NCBI GenBank assembly: GCA_928722015.1
Contig: CAKMWI010000005.1
Span: forward strand, 1-64,000
Direction of reading: 5' to 3'
DNA length: 64,000 nucleotides
Origin: Candidatus Gastranaerophilales bacterium
GTDB lineage: Bacteria > Cyanobacteriota > Vampirovibrionia > Gastranaerophilales > Gastranaerophilaceae
Shown here piece by piece: positions 45,491 through 56,400 of the stretch (the stretch's first letter is position 1; the number at the start of each line of letters is the position of its first letter). The notes under the pieces were generated by a model. The model did not search any database. It saw only the letters and a program-made list of their open reading frames with translations, and was not told where the DNA came from. The position numbers were made by a program, and so were the translations under genes.

Positions 45491-46021
45491 TTATTCCCAA
45501 ACGTAAACTTCTTTTTTCTTATAAAAGCCTAATGCAACCGGCTTATAGCTATTTAATTCATTCTTCAACTGATAAACTTCTTTATTCAAATCAACAATTT
45601 TTTGTTTTAAAGTTTCATTATCAGTTTTGCAACGAATCAATTCAACAACAACATCATCCATGCCTTCAAGTTTTTCGTCAATAACTTTGGCAATTTTATT
45701 GCTCAATTTAACTTCCAATTCTTGAAGAGTTGTCAAAATACTTCTTACAGCAGCACTATTACTTGACGCTGCAGATGATGCACCGACAACAGCAGGTGTT
45801 CTAGCTACTATTGGATCAGATACAACACCTTTTACTTGTGCCTGAATTTTTCTCAGATTTTTTACCTCATCATAAGAAAAATAAGTATGACCTTTAGCAT
45901 TTTTTCTAGGTCTAATAGCGGCTTTTTTACATAAATCGACAATTTCTTTATTGTCAGCTTTTAAAATAGTTCTAACCTCTTGAGGTGTTAAAGTTCTCTC
46001 ATTCAATCTGTCTTTTATCAT
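45491..46021 (-). CDS. MerR-like helix-turn-helix protein with C-terminal coiled coil
   Basis: The 176-residue protein has an N-terminal DNA-binding region (TPQEVRTILKADNKEIVDLC, then YFSYDEVKNLRKI) like MerR/excisionase winged helices. A Ser/Ala-rich linker follows (about 73-92), then a coiled coil (about 93-160). It lies directly upstream of recA and probably shares its transcript. Either a regulator or a nucleoid/partition-type protein would fit; the family is not certain. Confidence 0.65.
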   Translation of the reverse strand: MIKDRLNERTLTPQEVRTILKADNKEIVDLCKKAAIRPRKNAKGHTYFSYDEVKNLRKIQAQVKGVVSDPIVARTPAVVGASSAASSNSAAVRSILTTLQELEVKLSNKIAKVIDEKLEGMDDVVVELIRCKTDNETLKQKIVDLNKEVYQLKNELNSYKPVALGFYKKKEVYVWE

Positions 46022-46341
46022 TCTTGTCTATCCCTTAAAAAAACATTCCCAACATCATTCTATTACATTCATAAAAAACTGGCAAATAATTTTCATGCAT
46101 TCATGAAGAAATGTAACAAGATTTTATAACATTATACTGCTAATAAAATATTAACGGGAGTAAAGCCTTCTGCCACAATTATAACAGATTAAATATATAA
46201 TAAACTTTATCATCCACAAGTTTCAATTACCGGTTACCACGATAAACAGCCCGAACACAATATAAATATAAAAATCAATAATAAAAAAGAAAGACTTTTA
46301 GTCTTTCTTTTTTATTTAAAAATTTATACTCAAAACTACAA
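46022..46341. other. Intergenic region between the HTH-recA unit and rpmB
   Basis: The 320 bases contain the rpmB terminator at 46283-46313 and, nearer the HTH gene, a minus-strand TATAAT at about 46132-46137 followed by a leader of about 100 bases. No open frame is seen. The leader has a partly palindromic TTCATGAA element near 46100. Confidence 0.5.
46283..46313 (-). terminator. Terminator of rpmB
   Basis: The stem AAAAAAGAAAGAC / GTCTTTCTTTTTT with a five-base loop lies 29 bases beyond the rpmB stop on the minus strand. Confidence 0.8.
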
Positions 46342-46533
46342 TTATATAGCTTTTTGAACTTTTCCTGCTTTTAAGCAAGAAGTACAAACTCTGATTCTTT
46401 TTGTAGAACCGTTAACAACAGCTTTAACTGTTTGCAAATTAGGTTCTTGCGTATGAACAATTTGTTTGTGTGAGAAAGTTAGTTTAGCTGCTTTAATTGG
46501 AGCTTTTCCGCATATTTCACAATGTTTTGCCAT
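46342..46533 (-). CDS. rpmB: Ribosomal protein L28
   Basis: The 63-residue protein opens MAKHCEICGKAP and contains KIRVCTSCL-type sequence near the C-terminus. The two CxxC pairs mark the zinc-binding (C+) form of L28. A bS28-type basic core with THEPNLQ-like VHTQEPNLQTVKAVVNG is present. An AAAGGAAA ribosome site precedes the start. It is monocistronic, with its own terminator. Confidence 0.93.
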   Translation of the reverse strand: MAKHCEICGKAPIKAAKLTFSHKQIVHTQEPNLQTVKAVVNGSTKRIRVCTSCLKAGKVQKAI

Positions 46534-46686
46534 GGTATTTATTTCCTTTTCTAGCTAGTTTTTACTCTAATAACCTAATATTACCCCAAAAATACATTTT
46601 TGCAAGGGAGATGTTAAAAAATTTAAAGGCTTTACAAAATAAAATAAAAAAATTGTCATTATATACTTACAATTTTATTTAATACT

Positions 46687-46714
46687 TTTACATTTTAGTA
46701 TTATATGATATACT
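46687..46714 (+). promoter_or_regulatory. Predicted leaderless promoter of hom
   Basis: TTTACA (46687-46692), a 16-base spacer and TGATATACT (extended -10, hexamer 46709-46714) are followed by six bases and the ATG. There is no Shine-Dalgarno site. Confidence 0.6.
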
Positions 46715-46720
46715 CTACCT

Positions 46721-47998
46721 ATGGAAAAGAAAAAAATAAAAATCGGACTTATTGGACTGGGAACAGTTGGAAGCGGAGTATTTAAGACTCTGCAAAATTT
46801 TGAAAATATTGAAATTGTAAAGATTGCAGTTCGCAACAAAAACAAAAAACGTGATATTGACGGACTGGACGATAGTATCATAACTGATGACCCTTATGAA
46901 GTAGTTAACAATCCGGATATAGAAATCGTTGCGGAATTAGTTGGGGGTATTAAACCTGCACTTGATTTAATAAAGACTGCAATAAAAAACGGAAAACATA
47001 TAGTTACTGCTAATAAAGAACTTCTTGCAAAACATGGTGAAGAACTTTTTAATTTTGCAGAAGCTCATAACAAAGTTATACTTTATGAAGCCGCAATCGC
47101 AGGAGGCATACCTTTAATTATGCCTATTAAAACAATTTTGGCAGGAAATAAAATTACAAAAATTAAAGCTATTCTGAACGGAACTACCAATTATATCCTA
47201 ACAAAAATGGATATACAAGGAGCTTCATATACTGATGTATTAAAAGAAGCTCAGCAACTCGGTTACGCAGAAGCAGATCCTACCGGAGATGTTGAAGGTT
47301 TTGATGCGGCATATAAAATTACAACCCTTGCAACAATCGCCTTTGGAAAAAGAATTAAAATCGATAACGTATATCGAGAAGGAATAACAAAAATCAGCCC
47401 TGACGATATGAAAGCTGCAAATGAAATGGGCTATAAGATTAAACTCATCGCCTCAGCTGAACTAAATAAAGAAGGGAAAGCTGATGTAAGAGTACATCCT
47501 ATGCTTGTACCTATGTCAAAAACATTAGCACATATTAATTATGTTACAAATGCAGTAAGCCTGACAGGTCATCCTGTCGGAGATGTTACCTTATCAGGGC
47601 CAGGTGCAGGAGAATTTCCAACTGCAAGCTCTGTTGTCGGAGATATCCTTGCCATAGCATCGGAAATCGGCAAAACGGATTACATCTTACCTATGATGAG
47701 ATGCAAACACAGCGAAAATGCAAAAATGATAAATATCGAAGATACTGAAAATAAATATTATCTGTCAATTACAGCTCAAAACAGTAAAGGTGTTATCGGA
47801 CGCATTGGTAAAGCTTGCGAAGAAAATAATATAAGTTTAGCAAGTATTGTACAAAAAGAAGTTGTTGCTGATAAAGCGGCAAGAATCACTGTAATAACTG
47901 AACTTTGCAAAGAAAAAGACATGCAAAATGTTATAAAAATATTTAACAAAGACTCTGCAATTACAGAAGTTAACAGTCTAATAAGAGTCCAAGTTTAA
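46721..47998 (+). CDS. hom: Homoserine dehydrogenase
   Basis: The 425-residue enzyme reduces aspartate semialdehyde to homoserine. It has the NAD(P) motif [12 protein letters not shown] (about 8-19), VTANKELLA, the catalytic region [20 protein letters not shown] and [16 protein letters not shown]-terminal ACT domain (about 345-425) suggests allosteric control, usually by threonine. thrC follows 29 bases later, giving a hom-thrC operon; thrB is not present here. The mRNA is predicted to be leaderless. Confidence 0.95.
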   Translation: MEKKKIKIGLIGLGTVGSGVFKTLQNFENIEIVKIAVRNKNKKRDIDGLDDSIITDDPYEVVNNPDIEIVAELVGGIKPALDLIKTAIKNGKHIVTANKELLAKHGEELFNFAEAHNKVILYEAAIAGGIPLIMPIKTILAGNKITKIKAILNGTTNYILTKMDIQGASYTDVLKEAQQLGYAEADPTGDVEGFDAAYKITTLATIAFGKRIKIDNVYREGITKISPDDMKAANEMGYKIKLIASAELNKEGKADVRVHPMLVPMSKTLAHINYVTNAVSLTGHPVGDVTLSGPGAGEFPTASSVVGDILAIASEIGKTDYILPMMRCKHSENAKMINIEDTENKYYLSITAQNSKGVIGRIGKACEENNISLASIVQKEVVADKAARITVITELCKEKDMQNVIKIFNKDSAITEVNSLIRVQV

Positions 47999-48027
47999 TA
48001 AGAAGTATAGATAAAAAAGGAAATGTT

Positions 48028-49080
48028 ATGTACTATCAAGGTTTAATCAATAAATACAAAGAATATTTACCGGTATCAGATACAACCCCAATTGTAACTC
48101 TAAACGAAGGGAACACACCATTAATTAAAGCAGATAATCTTGCAAAAAAAATCGGGATTAATGCTGAAATATATCTAAAATTTGAAGGTTGCAATCCAAC
48201 AGGGAGCTTTAAAGACCGTGGGATGACAATGGCAGTAACCAAAGCCAAAGAAACAGGCTCAGGTGCAATTATTTGTGCCTCAACCGGTAATACTTCCGCT
48301 TCAGCTGCTGCGTATGGAGCTAAAGCAGGGTTAAAAACTTATGTACTAATTCCTGATGGATACATTGCACTTGGGAAGTTATCTCAAGCTATGATGTATG
48401 GTGCTGAAATTATTGCAATTCAAGGAAATTTTGATAGAGCACTTGAAATGGTAAGAGAAATTTCAGAAAAATATCCTATTACTCTTGTAAACTCAGTTAA
48501 TCCGTATAGAATTGAAGGACAAAAAACCGGAGCTTTTGAAATTTGTGAAGCTTTAGGCGGTGCACCTGACTATCACTTCATCCCTGTAGGAAATGCAGGG
48601 AATATCACAGCCTACTGGAAAGGATATACAGAATGGCATAAACTTGGCAAAATTTCCGCCTTGCCCAAAATGATGGGATTTGAAGCTGAAGGAGCTGCTG
48701 CAATTGTTAAAGGAGAAAGAATCCTCAATCCTGAAACATTGGCTACTGCCATTCGTATAGGGAATCCTGCAAGTTGGAAAAAAGCTGAAGCCGCTCGTGA
48801 TGAAAGCAACGGAATGATTAATTTTGTTACAGATGAAGAAATTGTCAAAGCATATAAACTAATAGCGTCAACTGAAGGTATTTTAGCAGAGCCTGCCTCA
48901 GCGGCCTCCGTTGCAGGACTTATAAAAGTTAAAAATCAAATAAAAGAAGGTACAAAGATAGTTTGTATTTTAACTGGAAACGGGTTAAAAGATCCTGATA
49001 ATGCTATTAAATATTCCAACGCAGATGTCAAGAAAACATCCGCAGAATTATCAGATATTTTAAAAGTTATGAATATCTAA
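48028..49080 (+). CDS. thrC: Threonine synthase
   Basis: The 350-residue PLP enzyme converts phosphohomoserine to threonine. The PLP lysine is in [11 protein letters not shown] (about 52-62), with the [14 protein letters not shown] phosphate-binding loop (about 82-95) and [14 protein letters not shown] (about 186-199). The short length without the long N-terminal domain is the class found in cyanobacteria and Bacillus. An AGGAAA ribosome site lies in the gap after hom. Confidence 0.95.
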   Translation: MYYQGLINKYKEYLPVSDTTPIVTLNEGNTPLIKADNLAKKIGINAEIYLKFEGCNPTGSFKDRGMTMAVTKAKETGSGAIICASTGNTSASAAAYGAKAGLKTYVLIPDGYIALGKLSQAMMYGAEIIAIQGNFDRALEMVREISEKYPITLVNSVNPYRIEGQKTGAFEICEALGGAPDYHFIPVGNAGNITAYWKGYTEWHKLGKISALPKMMGFEAEGAAAIVKGERILNPETLATAIRIGNPASWKKAEAARDESNGMINFVTDEEIVKAYKLIASTEGILAEPASAASVAGLIKVKNQIKEGTKIVCILTGNGLKDPDNAIKYSNADVKKTSAELSDILKVMNI

Positions 49081-49103
49081 CAAAATTAAAAATAAGGAGA
49101 AAT

Positions 49104-49544
49104 ATGAAAAATAAATTAATATCGTTTTTTGCAATTCTATTGGTATTATTTGGAATAAATTCAACTATTACTCAAGCTCAAAACAGCAATGAAGAATTTA
49201 GCCAAAAATTAAAACAAATGGCAGAAACATTAAAAATTACAGGACAAACTTATGGAAAAAAATTTGCACCTTTTTACACTAAGCTCCAGACATGCACGCC
49301 ATATAAAGACGATTTAACAGAAATTTATGGAAAAACAAATACTCAATGCCATTTTAGAATGATGGGTTATGATTGTCTGGCACCATTTGCAGTTTCAGAA
49401 TATTATGGGGTAATGGGAGCAAATGTAATGAATGCCTTGGCAGCGTGGGATGAAAATACTTTAGAATCAATGACCCAAAAACGCAAAAAATATGAAGACT
49501 TTGAAAATACAACCATAAAATATTATTGTAAACTTAGACAATAA
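49104..49544 (+). CDS. Unassigned secreted protein, 146 residues
   Basis: A signal peptide (LISFFAILLVLFGINSTITQA) is cut after about residue 25. The mature part has five Cys residues, a helical N-terminal half and a C-terminus ending in CKLRQ. No family is recognised. It follows thrC by 23 bases with a GGAG ribosome site and could be cotranscribed, but no functional link to threonine synthesis is evident. Its layout recalls the paired secreted proteins near 16 kb. Confidence 0.6.
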   Translation: MKNKLISFFAILLVLFGINSTITQAQNSNEEFSQKLKQMAETLKITGQTYGKKFAPFYTKLQTCTPYKDDLTEIYGKTNTQCHFRMMGYDCLAPFAVSEYYGVMGANVMNALAAWDENTLESMTQKRKKYEDFENTTIKYYCKLRQ

Positions 49545-49578
49545 AACTTCTTGTACAATATGAATATATACAAGAAGT
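49542..49578 (-). terminator. Terminator of the frameshifted minus-strand gene
   Basis: The perfect stem ACTTCTTGTA / TACAAGAAGT is followed by TTTTATT on the minus strand, about 36 bases beyond the stop codon. Confidence 0.6.
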
Positions 49579-49613
49579 GATATTTGTACTCTAATCTATA
49601 TCATTAACTAAAC

Positions 49614-50222
49614 CTATGACAAGTCCCTGTCATATCGAATCGTAGCTTCATTTGCATCAATAATTCCATTATTATTTTCATCTGAGTAAAAATATTTTTC
49701 AGATGTTTTATCTTTAGATTCAGAATCAAATTGATCTATAGAAATAATTTTACCATCTTTATCTTTTAAAACAAAAGCAATTTCTTTGCCATTATGAATA
49801 TATCGTTCTGCAGTTCTTCCACCGTCCCTATTTTCAGTACGTGTCTCATAACCCTCTTTATCTTGTAAAATAGATGAAAGGAGTTTATTATATGATATTC
49901 CGTTTTTATCATTAACATTATGAGACGCACTCATTGCAAAACGCGTGTCAACTTTGCCATCATTATTATTTTCATTAAGAGAAATTGAACCTCCTCCAGA
50001 AAAAGATAAATCTACATTTCGAATAAAACCATTAGCATCTTTTCTAACAGAACCCACCGACTTTCCTGATTTATCAGTGTATATATATATTTTACCACCA
50101 TCAGAAGATTCTATTGTTCTGGAGATACTATAATCTTTATTAGATTCCAAAAATTTCGCATAATCATTTATATTATCATTTTCATTTAGTTTGGCTTGCA
50201 AATTATCAGAATCATATTTCAT
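49614..50222 (-). CDS. Unassigned Asp/Asn-rich protein, C-terminal part of a frameshifted gene
   Basis: The frame is open well beyond its first ATG: upstream codons continue in frame to about 50314 and read as Pro/Tyr- then Ala/Asn/Gln-rich sequence. The 202 residues shown are rich in Asp, Asn, Gly and Ser, with EF-hand-like turns ENNNDGKVD and DENNNGIIDANEA, which suggests a calcium-binding or surface protein. No family is recognised. The native start is probably ATG 50461 in the other frame. Confidence 0.6.
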   Translation of the reverse strand: MKYDSDNLQAKLNENDNINDYAKFLESNKDYSISRTIESSDGGKIYIYTDKSGKSVGSVRKDANGFIRNVDLSFSGGGSISLNENNNDGKVDTRFAMSASHNVNDKNGISYNKLLSSILQDKEGYETRTENRDGGRTAERYIHNGKEIAFVLKDKDGKIISIDQFDSESKDKTSEKYFYSDENNNGIIDANEATIRYDRDLS

Positions 50223-50260
50223 TTGTTGAATTTCTTCTATTTGAGCCTGCGCCTTAGGAT

Positions 50261-50461
50261 TTAACTCTGAATTATTAGCTGCTGTTGCAGGATTATAAGG
50301 TTTGTAACCAGGAAGTGTGTAGGTACATAAAATGGCAAACGCACATTATTGAATTGGAAGAACGGATATGTATAATTCATAGAACGAAATGCAGAGAAAT
50401 AATTAAAGGTATTTCCCATATTAAAATTTCCAATAGGAAAATTAAATCTTCCGTAAATCAT
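50261..50461 (-). CDS. N-terminal fragment of the frameshifted Asp/Asn-rich protein
   Basis: ATG 50461 has a GAGGAG ribosome site. The frame is aromatic- and Asn-rich (NFNMGNTFNYFSAFRSMNY) and then becomes unlike protein after about 50320. Removing one CA from the short ACACAC run near 50315 (minus strand) joins it to the downstream frame as one protein of about 282 residues, through VPT-LPGYKPYNPA. Confidence 0.5.
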   Translation of the reverse strand: MIYGRFNFPIGNFNMGNTFNYFSAFRSMNYTYPFFQFNNVRLPFYVPTHFLVTNLIILQQQLIIQS

Positions 50462-50533
50462 ATTTATACTCCTCAAGTTTAATATTTATATATAATAAAA
50501 AATTTAACTCTTGAAAATTGATTAAAAAAATAT

Positions 50534-51127
50534 TTAATTTTTGATATCGATTACAGTATACGCATTAAAATCAAGAGAGCCAAACATAACTTTTATTTGA
50601 TTATCATTCAATGGTTCCAATTTTACGAAAGATATTGTTTCTTCGCCAAAATCATCATTCGTCTCTACTGCAGGAAATTGAGCCATTTCATAATGTGCCT
50701 GATAGAATTTTAGTACAGGTTCACCATTTATTTTTTCACCTTTTATTTGATAATGACCTACAGGAAGAGTATCTTCACCTATTGCGAGATTAACAGGAAC
50801 ACATAAAACCGGCAAAATAGGAGCCTGATTATTATAAGTGTCATTAATCATTTCTGTTTCGTTACTCTGACTAAACTCTTCACCTTTCGGAAGTTTTCTT
50901 TTTTGAGCCCAATTTTTCCATTTATTCACTTTTTTATCAACTTGTTCAATTGCTTTATCAAACTGTTCATCTGTTACAGGTTTTGCCTCACGCCCATCAT
51001 CAGCCCCGGTATTCCAATTATCCCACAAATCACCTGTTGCAGGTAAATCCACATCATCAGCTAATGCACAATTTACATTAACAAAAGAAATAAGTAAAAG
51101 CAGAACAAATATTACAAATCTTTTCAT
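50534..51127 (-). CDS. Unassigned secreted protein, 197 residues
   Basis: The signal peptide KRFVIFVLLLLISFVNVNCALA is cut before DD. The mature protein has a charged helical region (about 50-80) and a C-terminal domain with VPVNLAIGEDTLPVGHYQI. No family is recognised. I chose ATG 51127, where the signal peptide begins; a start at 51169 would add 14 polar residues. ATG 51127 also has TATTAT exactly six bases upstream and no ribosome site, which fits a leaderless start. Confidence 0.62.
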   Translation of the reverse strand: MKRFVIFVLLLLISFVNVNCALADDVDLPATGDLWDNWNTGADDGREAKPVTDEQFDKAIEQVDKKVNKWKNWAQKRKLPKGEEFSQSNETEMINDTYNNQAPILPVLCVPVNLAIGEDTLPVGHYQIKGEKINGEPVLKFYQAHYEMAQFPAVETNDDFGEETISFVKLEPLNDNQIKVMFGSLDFNAYTVIDIKN

Positions 51128-51133
51128 ATATTT

Positions 51134-51161
51134 ATAATAATGAATTCTTATAAAAAGTAAA
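51134..51161 (-). promoter_or_regulatory. Predicted leaderless promoter of the secreted protein
   Basis: TTTACT (51156-51161), a 16-base spacer and TATTAT (51134-51139) are followed by six bases and ATG 51127. Confidence 0.4.
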
Positions 51162-51182
51162 CCAAACATTTATATGAAAAAA

Positions 51183-52526
51183 TTATTCTATTACACTTTC
51201 AGATTTAGACTCTTCACGTACAACCAATAGTTTAGTAATTCTTGCTCCATCAACTTCTTTTACCGTAAATGTAAATTCGCCATATTGAACCATATCATCA
51301 ATCTTTGCAATATGCCCCAATTCTTTAACTACTAAACCTGCAATAGTATCCACGTCCTCAACTTCTAATTTAGATTCATCTATATCAAAATAATTAGCAA
51401 GTTCATCCAGTCTCATCATACCGTTAGCTAAATAATGATTAGGCTTCACTTCTTTAATATCAATTTCAGCCTCTTCATCAAATTCATCCTGAACATCACC
51501 GAAGATTTCTTCCACAACATCTTCCAATGTAATGATTCCTGAAGTTCCACCAAATTCATCAACAACAACGGCCATTTGCCCTTTATTCTTTTTAAATTCT
51601 CTAACCAAATTATCCATAGTAATCGTTTCAGGAATTAACATAATTCTTCTCTGAAGCTTGGCTATTGGACGAACTTCATCCTTAAGAGACAATGAATATA
51701 AATCTTTAACATGAATCAATCCTGTAATATGGTCAATATCCCCATCATAAACAGGATACCTTGTATATTGATTTTCAGTTGCAATTTTATTCAACTCATC
51801 CCAAGTTATGTCAATCGGAACACAAACCATATCTGTTCTAGGTATCATAACCTCTCTTGCTGTCAAATCAGAAAAGTTAAACATATTATGAAGCATATCT
51901 TTTTCAGTTTCGTTCAAAACACCTTCGTCATAACTTGTATCAACAAGTAAATCCAAATCCTCAATAGTATGAACAACTCTAGCATTACTTAGAGGAATTT
52001 TAAAAATTGTCAAAATTCCATTACAAGCTTTATTTAAACACCATACAAACGGTTTTGATATAGTCATAAAAATATCCATCGGTCTGGCAACATAGAGTGA
52101 AATTTTTTCAGGATATTGAAGAGCTATACATTTTGGAACTTGTTCTCCAATAACAACATGTAAAAACGTAATCACAATAAAGGCAACAACTGCAGTAATT
52201 GTATTTGCCCAGTATGTATTAGCAGCAGGAATATGACTAAAAATAATTCCCATCATTTTTTCAATGGTAGGAGACCCGAACCAACCAATACCGATACTTG
52301 CAATCGTAACTCCAACCTGTACTGCTGCAATAAAAAAATTCATATCTTCTAAAGCTTTTAAAGCCAATTTAGCATCAACATTACCGTCTTTAGTAAGTTG
52401 TTCTATTTTTGTCTTTCGAGCTCTGACAATCGCAAATTCAGCAGATACAAAAAAACCATTAACCAACAACAATAAAAAAACTATAATCCAATTAAAAGTT
52501 ATTGTACCCAAACTCGACTCGTCCAT
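51183..52526 (-). CDS. CNNM/CorC-type transporter-like protein with CBS pair
   Basis: The 447-residue protein has an N-terminal CNNM (DUF21) membrane domain with about four hydrophobic segments (LLLLVNGFFVSAEFAIVRARKT, then to about 170), two CBS domains (about 205-335; MIPRTDMVCVPID and VVDEFGGTSGIITLEDVVEE) and a C-terminal CorC_HlyC domain. Such proteins are linked to Mg2+/Co2+ efflux and are often labelled hemolysin C. CBS domains bind adenosine nucleotides. An AAGGA ribosome site is present. Confidence 0.9.
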   Translation of the reverse strand: MDESSLGTITFNWIIVFLLLLVNGFFVSAEFAIVRARKTKIEQLTKDGNVDAKLALKALEDMNFFIAAVQVGVTIASIGIGWFGSPTIEKMMGIIFSHIPAANTYWANTITAVVAFIVITFLHVVIGEQVPKCIALQYPEKISLYVARPMDIFMTISKPFVWCLNKACNGILTIFKIPLSNARVVHTIEDLDLLVDTSYDEGVLNETEKDMLHNMFNFSDLTAREVMIPRTDMVCVPIDITWDELNKIATENQYTRYPVYDGDIDHITGLIHVKDLYSLSLKDEVRPIAKLQRRIMLIPETITMDNLVREFKKNKGQMAVVVDEFGGTSGIITLEDVVEEIFGDVQDEFDEEAEIDIKEVKPNHYLANGMMRLDELANYFDIDESKLEVEDVDTIAGLVVKELGHIAKIDDMVQYGEFTFTVKEVDGARITKLLVVREESKSESVIE

Positions 52527-52711
52527 TACCTAAACTTTCCTTTATTATTATTGCTTTTATTATAATATCATCGATAAAAAAAAGCAACTAATGCAATAGA
52601 GCCAATCTTTTTGAACATTGATTTCATATATTATTTAAAAATTTATTAACTTTTATATTATACAAAGCAATTTTTATTTTCAGCAATTTTATAAAATTCA
52701 AAAGGAGTTTT

Positions 52712-53338
52712 ATGAATATCAGAAATACAAAAAATAACCCGCATTTTGGAGCATACCATATAGCAACTTCCGGAAACCTAAAGTTGTATAAAATAACTGA
52801 CCCTGAAGACTTAAGATTTATTAAAAATCTTCCACAAAAAATCAAAATGAACAAATTAATGCCAAATCTTACAAAAGATGAAACCGCAAGATGGCAAGAA
52901 ATGCTTGAATACGCTGTTGACAATTCTAGAAAAAAAGAAAATGTTACATATTTAGAAGCCATAGATAACAACCCCTGTGGAATAATAACCTTTACTCCGG
53001 GAAAAACTACAATCCTTGATTGTATTTGCACTTGGCCTGTAGAATTTGGCAAAAAAGTCGAATTTGCAGGAAAGACTCTTTTTTATCAATTATTTTTGGA
53101 TTTTCAAAAAATAAAAGGTAAAAGAATTAAACTGGATGCTATAACAAATGGACCATATAACACAATAAAAAAATATGAATCTCTTGGTTTCAAACAAACA
53201 AGCAATGTACACCCAACAAAAATTCAAATGGAAACTAACTCGTCTAAAGTAAAAGACACAATGCTAAACTTGAAACAATTATTAAAATACAAAGAAATTT
53301 CACCTCAAAAAATCAACCTATATTCTGAATTGGCTTAA
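52712..53338 (+). CDS. GNAT-fold N-acetyltransferase-like protein with FGA motif
   Basis: The 208-residue protein starts with MNIRNTKNNPHFGAYH, a short Phe-Gly motif also seen in other unassigned proteins here. The C-terminal half has the GNAT pattern: a strand with NPCGIITF, a helix after FAGKTLFYQLFLDF, KRIKLDAI and YNTIKKYESLGFKQ, the usual last helix and strand. The acetyl-CoA loop is not clear, so activity is uncertain. GGAG precedes the ATG. Confidence 0.65.
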   Translation: MNIRNTKNNPHFGAYHIATSGNLKLYKITDPEDLRFIKNLPQKIKMNKLMPNLTKDETARWQEMLEYAVDNSRKKENVTYLEAIDNNPCGIITFTPGKTTILDCICTWPVEFGKKVEFAGKTLFYQLFLDFQKIKGKRIKLDAITNGPYNTIKKYESLGFKQTSNVHPTKIQMETNSSKVKDTMLNLKQLLKYKEISPQKINLYSELA

Positions 53339-53370
53339 TAAAAAATTGATAAAATCGTTTTTATTACATA

Positions 53371-53402
53371 AAAAAAGACCCCCATTAATCGGGAGTCTTT
53401 TT
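53371..53402. terminator. Terminator of the rpoB-rpoC operon and the convergent gene
   Basis: The stem AAAAAGAC(C)CCC / (C)GGGAGTCTTTTT has one mismatch and T runs on both strands; it lies 21 bases beyond the rpoC2 stop. Confidence 0.75.
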
Positions 53403-53422
53403 GATATATAAACCGTAGAAAA

Positions 53423-56400
53423 CTACTGTTCATCATCTACATTGAAATCAGGAGCACCAAACATACCTTCAATTTCTTCCAAAATCGCAGAAGGTTTTCT
53501 TGCTTGATTTCTTTGAGCCACAGCACGTTTTCTTTCTTCTCTGTCTCGTTCTTCATTAGCATTAATCAAATGATGGAAACCTGTACCCGCAGGGATTAAA
53601 CGACCAATAATAACATTTTCTTTCAATCCTCTTAACAGATCTTTTTTACCATCAACTGCAGCTTCTGTAAGAATTCTTGTTGTTTCTTGGAATGATGCTG
53701 CGGAAATAAAGCTTTCTGTATTCAATGAAGCTTTAGTAATACCTAACAACATATATTCACAAGTTGCAGGAGCTTTACCGGCTTCTTCAGCAAGTTTATT
53801 TTCCTTTTCGAAAGTTTGCATTTCAATTAATTCACCAGGCAACAAGTTAGTATCACCTGCATCAATAATTTTAACCTTCTTAGTCATTTGACGTACGATA
53901 ATCTCAATATGCTTATCGGCAATTTCAACACCTTGAGAACGATATACACGTTGTACTTCATCAACAAGATATTGTTGAGCAGCTTCCGGTCCGCATAATC
54001 TCATAACATCATGAGGATTCATAGGGCCTGAAGTTAATGCTTGACCTTTTGTAATTTTTTGTCCGTTAGAAACAATTACATTTGAGTCAATAGCATATTT
54101 GATTTCAGTGGAAGAACCATTTTCATCGATTAAGAATAACCTAGGGAAACCATCGTCATCGATTTCAATTTTTGCAGTACCATCGTATTCTGCTAAAATT
54201 GCACAATCTTTAGGTTTTCTACCTTCTAAAAGTTCTTCAACTTTTGGCAAACCTTGAACGATATCACCTGTTTTTTCTCTTTCGAATACCAATGTTGCAA
54301 TCAAATCTCCTCTCAGAACAAGTGATCCTGAGTCAATTTGAAGCATTGTACCAGGGCTAATCAAGTATGGACGACCATTTCTGATTGAAATTTCGCCTTT
54401 ATTAACTGCTGTTACAAGACCTGAAACAGGAGAAATTTCACCACTTTCAGCCAAAACTTTATCAGCTTTAATAAATTCTCCTTTCTTAACAACAGCTTTT
54501 CCTTTTATTGAAACTGTTGTTTCAGAACTATCTGAGATTAAAAGAAGTCTTCTTACTTCTTCATCATCAGATTTGATTGAGGCAACAGCATCATGCATTG
54601 CAAGCACTTGAGTCTTGGCAACCGGAGTTCTTGGCTCAATAGTTTCACCATCTTTAACCAATAATTCAGTTTGAAGAGCTGAATTTGCAGAGCCTTCCAT
54701 TTCACGACGAACAATTAAGTTTTCCAATACAACAATTCTTAAGTTACCTTTAGAATCAAGTTCTACCATACCTTTAAGATGTGATAAATAACCTTGCATT
54801 TGAAGAACTAAACTTGTTCTTGTAATTGTTGCACCATCAACATTCCTTACTCTTGCACCATCTTTGTATTGCAATTGAGTTACAGGAATAATATCAATCA
54901 ACTCATCTGTTGTGTTGAATGCAATTGAAACATCTTTTTGATTAACTTCCAATACCTGAACAGGTCTTATCAAAATTTGAACAGGCTGGTTAGCAATAGA
55001 ATCTTCATCAAGAGATAATGTTGAATCAATTTCTTCATCCAAATCATCAATAGGTAACTCGTCTACTGAAGAATCCATAATTGTAACAATTGAAGTTTCT
55101 TTAGCTTTGATGCCATCAGCAATTAGTGTACCTTTTTTAACAACTTCACCTTCATCAACTTTTAATTCTGAAATATTTGATAATGTATGAATTTCACCAG
55201 GTCTGATTGTAATTTCATGAATAACATCGTTATATTCTTTAAATTCAACAACACCATCGATATGACAGTATACATCTTTAACAACCTCAGTACCGGCAGT
55301 AACTGTTGTTCCGTTTTCTACCATTTTTAAAGTACTGTCTTTGTTAATCTGATGAATTTCTTCCGGAATAAATACAACTTTTCCAGGTTTTGTAATAATT
55401 TGATTTTCATCAACTTCAACATCAACATATCTGATTTCACCAGATGAAGTTACAGAACAATCATCATCAATAAGTTCGGCAATAATCATACCGTTTTCCA
55501 CTGTTGTATCAACAGGAGCTTTAACGATATATTTTTCACCTGTACTATCAACTGTCCAAATTTGTTCTTTTTTAGTTTGTTCAAAAGATGCATTTTCAGG
55601 CTGTAAAGATGCAATAACAATTGTTAATTCTTTACCTTGAATAATTTTTTTAATCTTTTTACCATCAAATTTAGCTTCTTCAACAACTAAATCATCTCCT
55701 ACTCTAACTTCACCGCCGTGTTCGCAAATAGTTAAAGTTTCTGCCAACTTTTCACCGGCAGATATTTTTTGCTGATCTTTAACAAGAACCTTAGAACCAC
55801 CAGGAAGAGTATATACATCTCCGCCTAAAACCCAAACAACGCCTTGTTTATTTGTTGTTCTAAGTACGTTACCTTGTCTGTCTCTCTTTTCGTCAGCTTT
55901 AAAATCTTCAAATACAACTTCACCGGAGATATCAGTTGTAATATCTTTTGTTGCTTTTTCTGTTAAACGGCTGCTATCACCTTGAGAAGATGGAGCATGT
56001 TCTGCCATTTTATAACCCTTAGCAACTTCCATACCATCAGTGATAAATAAAGTTGCACCTGCAGGAATATGATATTTAGTTGTTCTTTTTTCACCTTTAA
56101 CTTCAATATCAGCTTCATACATAGAGACTTGAACAATATCACCATGGCGAGTTCTCAATTCTCTTGCCTTGATTTTAGAAACAACAGTACCAGCTTCACG
56201 TGCTAAAATTTCTTTTTTAGCTTCTTTAACACCAACAGCACCACCTGTGTGGAAGGTTCTCATTGTCAACTGAGTACCAGGTTCACCAATTGATTGAGCT
56301 GCAATAATACCAATTGCTTCTCCGATATCAACAAGTTTTTGAGTTGTCATTGCCCAACCATAACATTTTTGGCAAACACCATATTCTAAACCGCAAGTTA

